Source: CAKSHP01 sp045636325 (GTDB lineage Bacteria; Bacillota; Clostridia; UBA1381; UMGS1253). From it: a stretch of 64,000 bases of DNA. The position numbers and the translations under genes are program-made. Location of the stretch: contig JAZTXH010000001.1 of assembly GCA_045636325.1 (NCBI GenBank), forward strand, positions 124,001 to 188,000, written 5' to 3'. Below are positions 59,624-64,000 of this stretch, piece by piece. The stretch's first letter is position 1. Each line of letters begins with the position of its first letter. A model generated the notes under the pieces. It was not told where the DNA came from and made no database searches. It was given only the letters and a program-made list of their open reading frames with translations.

Positions 59624-60973
59624 GTGTTGCCTGCATATGTGAAAAAAGCGATAAATGTTTTAAAAAGCAATGGCTTTGAAGCGTATGCTGTGGGCGGATG
59701 TGTGCGGGATATGCTTCTTTCGCGCGAAGTGAATGATTATGATGTAACAACCTCTGCAATGCCTGAAGAGATAAAGATGTGTTTTAAAGATTTGCGCTGT
59801 ATAGAAACTGGAATAAAGCACGGCACCATAAGCGTTATTGTGGATGGAGAAATAATAGAAATTACTACATACAGAATTGACGGGAAATATACAGACAATC
59901 GCCATCCCGAAACAGTGGAGTTTACAAAAAATCTTAAAGATGATTTAAAACGCAGGGATTTTACCATAAATGCAATGGCATATGACGGGAATGGCATTGT
60001 AATTGACTGTTTTGAAGGCAAAAAAGATTTGCAAAATAAAATTATTCGATGTGTGGGCGATGCCAAAACTCGTTTTCGCGAAGATGCATTAAGGATTTTA
60101 AGAGCGCTTCGCTTTTCTGCAAAGCTTGGATTTGAAATAGAAAAAGATACAAAAAAAGCTATATTTTCAGAAAAGAAGCTACTTTTAAATATTGCAGCCG
60201 AGCGCATAAGGGAAGAATTTTGCGGTATTATTGAGGCGTCCGGCGGTGCTAAGGTAATTTGTGAATACATATCGGTTTTTGAAGTGTTTATTCCTGAGCT
60301 TGGCAAAATACGCGGTATACATCAGCACAATAAAGCTCATATATACGATGTTTTTATTCATAGCATAAAGGCGCTTGAAGCGTGTGAGAATAATTTGTAT
60401 TTACGGCTTTGTATGCTCTTTCATGATATAGGAAAGTTTTGCTGTATGTCAATTGACGAAAAAGGAAACGGGCATTTTTACGGTCATCAACGGATATCGG
60501 CTAACATAACCAAAGAGATTTTAAAACGTCTACGATTTGATAATAAAACTATTGATACGGTTGCAATCCTTGTTACGTATCACGACGGGCAGATTGCACC
60601 TGATGAGAAAAGCGTAAGGCGCTGGCTTAAAAGGCTGGGCGAAGAAAACTTAAGGCTTCTTTTAAAAGTTAAAAAGTCAGATGCTGCCTCACATGAAAAA
60701 AACTATGCAATGGAACGTATCGAAGAAATTGAAAAAATCAAAGTTTGTCTTAATGGTGTTATAGAAAAAAAGCTTTGCTATAATTTAAAAATGTTGGCCT
60801 TTACGGGCGAGGATGCAATAGATGCAGGATTTTCAGGTAAGGGTGTTGGTGTTTGTCTTGAATATCTTTTGTGTGCTGTTATAGAAAACAGATGTGAAAA
60901 CGAAAGGTCAGCCCTTATGGAAGTGGCTCGGAAATATAAGGAAAAATACGACAAAAAGTCTACGGGAAGATAA
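59624..60973 (+). CDS. cca: CCA tRNA nucleotidyltransferase with HD domain
   Basis: 449 residues. The nucleotidyltransferase head has AYAVGGCVRDMLLSREVNDYDV with the GG and DxD motifs, the B motif RRDFTINAMAYD and DCFEGKKDL, and RFREDALRILRALRFSAKLGF. The middle contains an HD phosphohydrolase domain (MLFHDIGKF, near 266-275, and YHDG). It adds or repairs the 3' CCA of tRNAs; the HD domain suggests additional phosphatase or phosphodiesterase activity. The start is GTG, behind AAAGGA. The bases between the previous gene and this one (59419-59623) show nothing else. Confidence 0.9.
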   Translation: MLPAYVKKAINVLKSNGFEAYAVGGCVRDMLLSREVNDYDVTTSAMPEEIKMCFKDLRCIETGIKHGTISVIVDGEIIEITTYRIDGKYTDNRHPETVEFTKNLKDDLKRRDFTINAMAYDGNGIVIDCFEGKKDLQNKIIRCVGDAKTRFREDALRILRALRFSAKLGFEIEKDTKKAIFSEKKLLLNIAAERIREEFCGIIEASGGAKVICEYISVFEVFIPELGKIRGIHQHNKAHIYDVFIHSIKALEACENNLYLRLCMLFHDIGKFCCMSIDEKGNGHFYGHQRISANITKEILKRLRFDNKTIDTVAILVTYHDGQIAPDEKSVRRWLKRLGEENLRLLLKVKKSDAASHEKNYAMERIEEIEKIKVCLNGVIEKKLCYNLKMLAFTGEDAIDAGFSGKGVGVCLEYLLCAVIENRCENERSALMEVARKYKEKYDKKSTGR

Positions 60974-61050
60974 AAATGAAGGAGCAGGTAATTAGCATTT
61001 CAATACATTTGCGGCACGGAAGAGTATTTAAATTTTGAAAATGGATAATT

Positions 61051-61096
61051 AAAAAACTGAGATGTAGTATTAATACATATTCATCTCAGTTTTTTT
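61051..61096. terminator. Bidirectional terminator between cca and the spoIIP-like gene
   Basis: AAAAAACTGAGATG pairs with CATCTCAGTTTTTTT around a 17-nt loop, between two convergent genes. Confidence 0.92.
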
Positions 61097-61101
61097 AAAA
61101 A

Positions 61102-62250
61102 TCACCTTATTTCTTCCTTAATAACTTTAGCAAAAGTTTTAGAGGCGTATTTAGCGCAAAGCAATGCTTCATCAAGGGTGTTTGCATCAGTGCCGATTTC
61201 CACAAGCATTGAACCTTTTGTTGCGTGTGTGTTAAATCTTTCTTTTCTGACTGTAAGTGGGCGTGCAATATTATTATAATCGGAATTAAGTGCCTTTTGA
61301 AGCTTTAATGTAAGCTTTAAATTTTCCTGCCAGTCTGGATGAGAAAGTCCGCCCTGATAACAACCCGAAATAATCATAAGCTGCGCAGATTTGTTTTTAT
61401 CTATTTCTGTTATGGTTTTATATTTTGTGCCGTCGGATGCGGTCATACTGTCGCGATGAATATCTAAAACTACTTGTATGGAAGGATATTTTTTTAAATT
61501 ACTTTCAATTACCTCAAGGGTTTTTGAATATGAGCCGTTATAGGATGGATAGTCATTTACTGATGTATCATGTATAACTGCTACACCTTCTTCCTCAAGA
61601 CCTTTGGCAAATTCTTTTCCTACTTTAATCATATTAAAATCGGGATTGATGGTGCGGGCATAGGATGTGGGAGTATAATTGTATTTTTCAGATGGTGTAT
61701 AGCTTTCGGTGGTATGAGTGTGCACAATTAAAACCAAAGGCTTGCCCGGAGTGTTTTTTAAAGGTACCGGAGAGGAAAGCAAAGCGTTAGTATCTATACT
61801 AAGGGTTGTTTTATTATCTATAGTGACAGTGTTTTTACTTTTAAAACTTTTTTCTTTTATATTTTTATCCTCAGACGGTAGCGCGAGTGTTGTTTTTGTG
61901 TCATTTTCCGTAACGGGGATATAAAGGTTCGGGTAGGGGTCTTTATCGTTTACATTGTTTGGATTTAATAGTGTTGGCGGCAGGATTTGGGTACCTGCCG
62001 CTTTTACGGCACACCGTTTTATAATAACAAGGCTTTCTTCTTTAACATCAGGCAAGGAAATGGAAAAAGAAAGCCTTGCAAAAGAGTTTATATAACCGAA
62101 TGGAATACGGGGCATATAAGGAGCAATATATATTAATACGAAGAAGACCGCTACAGATAATAAATAAATAAAAAAATTTATTAAAGTGTACTTATTGATT
62201 ATAAGTGTGCGGAATTTGCGTTTCTGTCTTTTAAATGTTGTTTTATTCAT
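61102..62250 (-). CDS. spoIIP: Stage II sporulation protein P (SpoIIP-like)
   Basis: 382 residues from the ATG at 62250, preceded by GCAGGTAG; a longer reading from 62289 lacks a ribosome site. A basic N terminus and one membrane helix (about 24-44) precede a low-complexity linker and the catalytic domain: VLIVHTHTTESYTPS with zinc-binding His and Glu, VVLDIHRDSM and GSMLVEIGTDANTLDEAL. SpoIIP is a peptidoglycan amidase/endopeptidase that thins the septum for engulfment of the forespore. Its presence suggests endospore formation; SpoIID and SpoIIM genes are not in this window. Confidence 0.88.
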   Translation of the reverse strand: MNKTTFKRQKRKFRTLIINKYTLINFFIYLLSVAVFFVLIYIAPYMPRIPFGYINSFARLSFSISLPDVKEESLVIIKRCAVKAAGTQILPPTLLNPNNVNDKDPYPNLYIPVTENDTKTTLALPSEDKNIKEKSFKSKNTVTIDNKTTLSIDTNALLSSPVPLKNTPGKPLVLIVHTHTTESYTPSEKYNYTPTSYARTINPDFNMIKVGKEFAKGLEEEGVAVIHDTSVNDYPSYNGSYSKTLEVIESNLKKYPSIQVVLDIHRDSMTASDGTKYKTITEIDKNKSAQLMIISGCYQGGLSHPDWQENLKLTLKLQKALNSDYNNIARPLTVRKERFNTHATKGSMLVEIGTDANTLDEALLCAKYASKTFAKVIKEEIR

Positions 62251-62506
62251 GGGGCTACCTGCTTTCTTTTGGTTAGCTTTATTAAACATACAATATTATA
62301 TGAAGAAAATGTATAAATGTATGAATTAAAAAAGCAAAATGGGGAATAAATTTTAATGTTTTTAGTTTTTATTTAAAAAAATGGGAAAAAAGCTAAAAAA
62401 GGGATTAAAAAAGCAAAGAAAATTTATTGTGCAAAACATACAAAAAACAGACTGAAATTTCGTTGAAATTTCTATAAAGATTTTTGAGAAAAATTTTAAA
62501 AAAAGC

Positions 62507-62535
62507 TTGATTTATCGTAGATAATGATGTATAAT
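62507..62535 (+). promoter_or_regulatory. SigA promoter of the S10 ribosomal-protein operon
   Basis: TTGATT (62507-62512), 17-bp spacer, TATAAT (62530-62535), giving a leader of about 310 nt before rpsJ. The bases between the spoIIP-like gene and this promoter are AT-rich, with a small palindrome GAAATTTC-N3-GAAATTTC. Confidence 0.75.
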
Positions 62536-62542
62536 TATTATC

Positions 62543-62855
62543 GTTGTGACAAGGCATACGATGAAACAGGAGGTTGCGAACCTGAGAGTTCGGTTTTTCT
62601 GTGGAGAATGTCCGATTCTTGAAACCGGGCGACAAGTCACGTTGCACTAATAGTATACACCCTTAGGATAAAGAGCGCGAATTCATAGGGATTTTGCGCG
62701 CTTTAGTGCGTGTTTGCCCAGGTATGCCCCTTTGACGGGAAATCTGGGTTTTTATTTCGAGGGATACGGAAACACCCGGCAGGGTGTAAATTAGAAAGTG
62801 CGTGCTGTCGTAAATGGAACAACTAAAATTTGAATACTTTAAGGAGGTAAAACTT
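62543..62855 (+). ncRNA. Structured 5' leader of the S10 operon, possible autoregulatory element
   Basis: Visible stems in order: an outer GTGAC (about 62545) with GTCAC (about 62636), enclosing CGAAC/GTTCG and CGGTTT/AAACCG hairpins; AGCGCG/CGCGCT (about 62673-62702); a terminator-like stem CCCAG-CCC/GGG-CTGGG followed by TTTTTATTT (62717-62754); and ACACCC/GGGTGT (62772-62787). A second ACACCC at 62657-62662 could compete for the same GGGTGT, allowing alternative folds. S10 operons are commonly controlled by L4 through attenuation. Confidence 0.65.
62717..62754 (+). terminator. Attenuator-like hairpin in the S10 leader
   Basis: CCCAG (62717-62721) pairs with CTGGG (62744-62748), with an inner CCC/GGG step, followed by five T residues. 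Placed 100 nt before rpsJ, it would stop the operon early if not prevented. Confidence 0.6.
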
Positions 62856-63167
62856 ATGGCAGCAACTCAGACAATCAGAATCAGACTTAAGGCTTATGAT
62901 CATGCTTTGATTGACCAGTCAGCAGAGAAGATTGTAGAAACAGCCAAGAGAACAGGCGCAAAGGTATCCGGTCCTATTCCGCTACCTACAAAGAAAGAAG
63001 TTGTAACAATTCTTCGTGCCGTTCACAAGTACAAGGATTCCAGAGAGCAGTTTGAGATGAGAACTCACAAGAGATTAATCGATGTATTGGTTCCCACTCA
63101 GAAGACAATAGAAGCTCTTACAAAGCTCGATTTGCCCGCAGGTGTGGATATCGAGATTAAGTTGTAA
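62856..63167 (+). CDS. rpsJ: Ribosomal protein uS10
   Basis: 103 residues matching S10 throughout: QTIRIRLKAYDHALIDQSAEKIVETAKRTGAKVSGPIPLPTKKEVVTILR, then THKRLIDVLVPTQKTIEALTKLDLPAGVDIEIKL. The ATG at 62856 follows AAGGAGG, and longer readings are not supported. It is part of the 30S head and, as NusE, of the antitermination complex. First gene of the S10-spc operon. Confidence 0.98.
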   Translation: MAATQTIRIRLKAYDHALIDQSAEKIVETAKRTGAKVSGPIPLPTKKEVVTILRAVHKYKDSREQFEMRTHKRLIDVLVPTQKTIEALTKLDLPAGVDIEIKL

Positions 63168-63245
63168 TAACCCGAGTGGGTTGTTACGGGTCAAGTTTGC
63201 AGACCTTACTGTAAACCAATAACCTATAAGGAGGATAAAAGGAAA

Positions 63246-63878
63246 ATGGAAAAAGCAATTTTGGGAACAAAAGTTGGTATGACTCAGATTTTTGCAGAAG
63301 ACGGTAAAGTGATTCCCGTAACTGTAATCTCTGCAGAGCCCAACGTTGTTGTTCAGAAAAAGACAGTTGAAACTGACGGTTATGACGCCGTACAGGTTGG
63401 TTTCATGAACAAAAAAGAAAAGCTTGTAAACAAACCTATGAAAGGTCATTTCGCAAAAGCAGACGTTCCGTTCAAGAGATTCTTAAAGGAGTTTAAGCTT
63501 GACAATTCAGCTTCTCTTAACGTGGGCGACGAAATCAAGGTAGACGCTTTTGAAGCAGGAAACTACGTTGATGTAACAGGAATCAGCAAAGGTAAAGGAT
63601 ATGCCGGTGTTATCAAGCGCTACGGTGCTCACAGACTTAAGGAAACTCACGGTACTGGTCCTGTTCACCGTCATGCAGGTTCAATGGGGGCTTGTTCTTC
63701 TCCCTCAAGAGTTATGAAGGGTAAGAAGCTTCCCGGACACATGGGTGTTGACAAGGTTACTATACAGAGACTTGAAGTTATCAAGGTTGATACAGAAAAC
63801 AATCTGATTTGCGTAAAGGGTGGTATTCCCGGTGCAAAAGGCGGATTGGTTATAGTAAAAGATTCGGTTAAGGCATAA
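63246..63878 (+). CDS. rplC: Ribosomal protein uL3
   Basis: 210 residues with the L3 signatures ILGTKVGMTQIF at the start, GNYVDVTGISKGKGYAGVIKRYG and the loop GPVHRHAGSMGACSSPSRVMKGKKLPGHMG near the peptidyl-transferase centre. TAAGGAGG precedes the ATG. Second gene of the S10 operon, 78 bp after rpsJ. Confidence 0.98.
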   Translation: MEKAILGTKVGMTQIFAEDGKVIPVTVISAEPNVVVQKKTVETDGYDAVQVGFMNKKEKLVNKPMKGHFAKADVPFKRFLKEFKLDNSASLNVGDEIKVDAFEAGNYVDVTGISKGKGYAGVIKRYGAHRLKETHGTGPVHRHAGSMGACSSPSRVMKGKKLPGHMGVDKVTIQRLEVIKVDTENNLICVKGGIPGAKGGLVIVKDSVKA

Positions 63879-63909
63879 ATAATGCTAAAGGAAAGGAGGA
63901 TGTAGGTTA

Positions 63910-64000
63910 ATGGCTACATTGAATTTATACAACATGAACGGCGAAATCAAAGGAACTATTGAAGTTAAAGATGATATTTTCGCTGTGGAAGTAAATAAAT
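63910..64000 (+). CDS. rplD: Ribosomal protein uL4, cut by window end
   Basis: Only the first 30 codons are inside the window: MATLNLYNMNGEIKGTIEVK followed by DDIFAVEVNK, the normal L4 N terminus. L4 is the expected third gene of the operon and, in several bacteria, the regulator that binds the operon leader. AAAGGAGG lies about 10 nt upstream of the ATG. Confidence 0.93.
   Translation, partial: MATLNLYNMNGEIKGTIEVKDDIFAVEVNK

Noticed and set aside
59737..60306. 189-codon minus-strand reading frame inside cca
   Set aside because: Antisense shadow; the plus strand has all CCA-enzyme motifs.
62290..62330. Possible SigE-type -10 (CATACATT or CATATAAT on the minus strand) before the spoIIP-like gene
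   Set aside because: No matching -35 at the right distance could be found, so a sporulation-sigma promoter is not claimed.

Overview
The window looks like a chromosomal segment of a low-GC, anaerobic Bacillota of class Clostridia, probably an uncultured lineage. The evidence is AT-rich sequence, strong Shine-Dalgarno sites, textbook SigA promoters (TTGACA, 17 bp, TATAAT), GTG/TTG starts, an NfnAB-type ferredoxin/NADP transhydrogenase, a 2-oxoacid:ferredoxin oxidoreductase, a SpoIIP-like sporulation protein, SLH surface layer, and a Firmicutes-type LexA box before recA. No rRNA, CRISPR array, prophage or intact insertion sequence was seen. One tRNA gene (Leu, anticodon TAA) is present.

Layout. 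1-7617: cell-surface polysaccharide operon (two GT2 glycosyltransferases, a c-di-GMP EAL protein with a degenerate GGDEF domain, a GtrB-like polyprenyl-phosphate glycosyltransferase, a MurJ-type flippase, a DUF5693-like membrane protein). 7607-8862: an esterase and a decayed AraC regulator. 8961-12791: nfnAB and a CofE-like ligase. 12856-14510 (minus): recA under an SOS-box promoter, and pncC. 14768-20113: topoisomerase IV parE-parC and prfB with its programmed +1 frameshift. 20176-22216 (minus): permuted NlpC/P60-like protein, TrmH-type methyltransferase, WG-repeat lipoprotein. 22411-26436: operon of zinc-ribbon/lectin protein, GH3 hexosaminidase, MATE exporter and a zinc-ribbon membrane protein. 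26799-33868: tRNA-Leu, a RluA-type synthase, a DJ-1 protein, then the mnmE-jag-yidC-yidD-rnpA-rpmH block on the minus strand without dnaA beside it, a methyltransferase and a YerC-type repressor. 34035-40022: nadE, then an AraC regulator divergent from a DUF5107/TPR protein and a GH123-like glycosidase (a small carbohydrate locus). 40089-42252: a MATE exporter and a frameshifted HAD hydrolase.

42439-52998 is the most unusual block: PP2C-like protein, TPR/YfaP-like membrane protein, Ser/Thr kinase with extracytoplasmic TPRs, two zinc-ribbon membrane proteins, a lipoprotein, an ABC ATPase carrying two FHA domains, its separate permease, a second PP2C phosphatase and an EamA transporter. It reads as a complete phospho-signalling circuit (kinase, phosphatases, FHA reader) built around an ABC exporter. 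It resembles in logic the mycobacterial PknF/Rv1747 pair but has a split permease and many accessory parts.

53271-62250: SLH protein, P-loop ATPase plus 2-oxoacid:ferredoxin oxidoreductase operon, a RibU-like ECF substrate-binding protein, CCA-adding enzyme, and SpoIIP. 62507-64000: start of the S10 ribosomal-protein operon (rpsJ, rplC, rplD) behind a structured leader of about 310 nt with a terminator-like hairpin. Protein start sites were chosen by Shine-Dalgarno spacing and family N-termini, and several differ from the longest reading frame.
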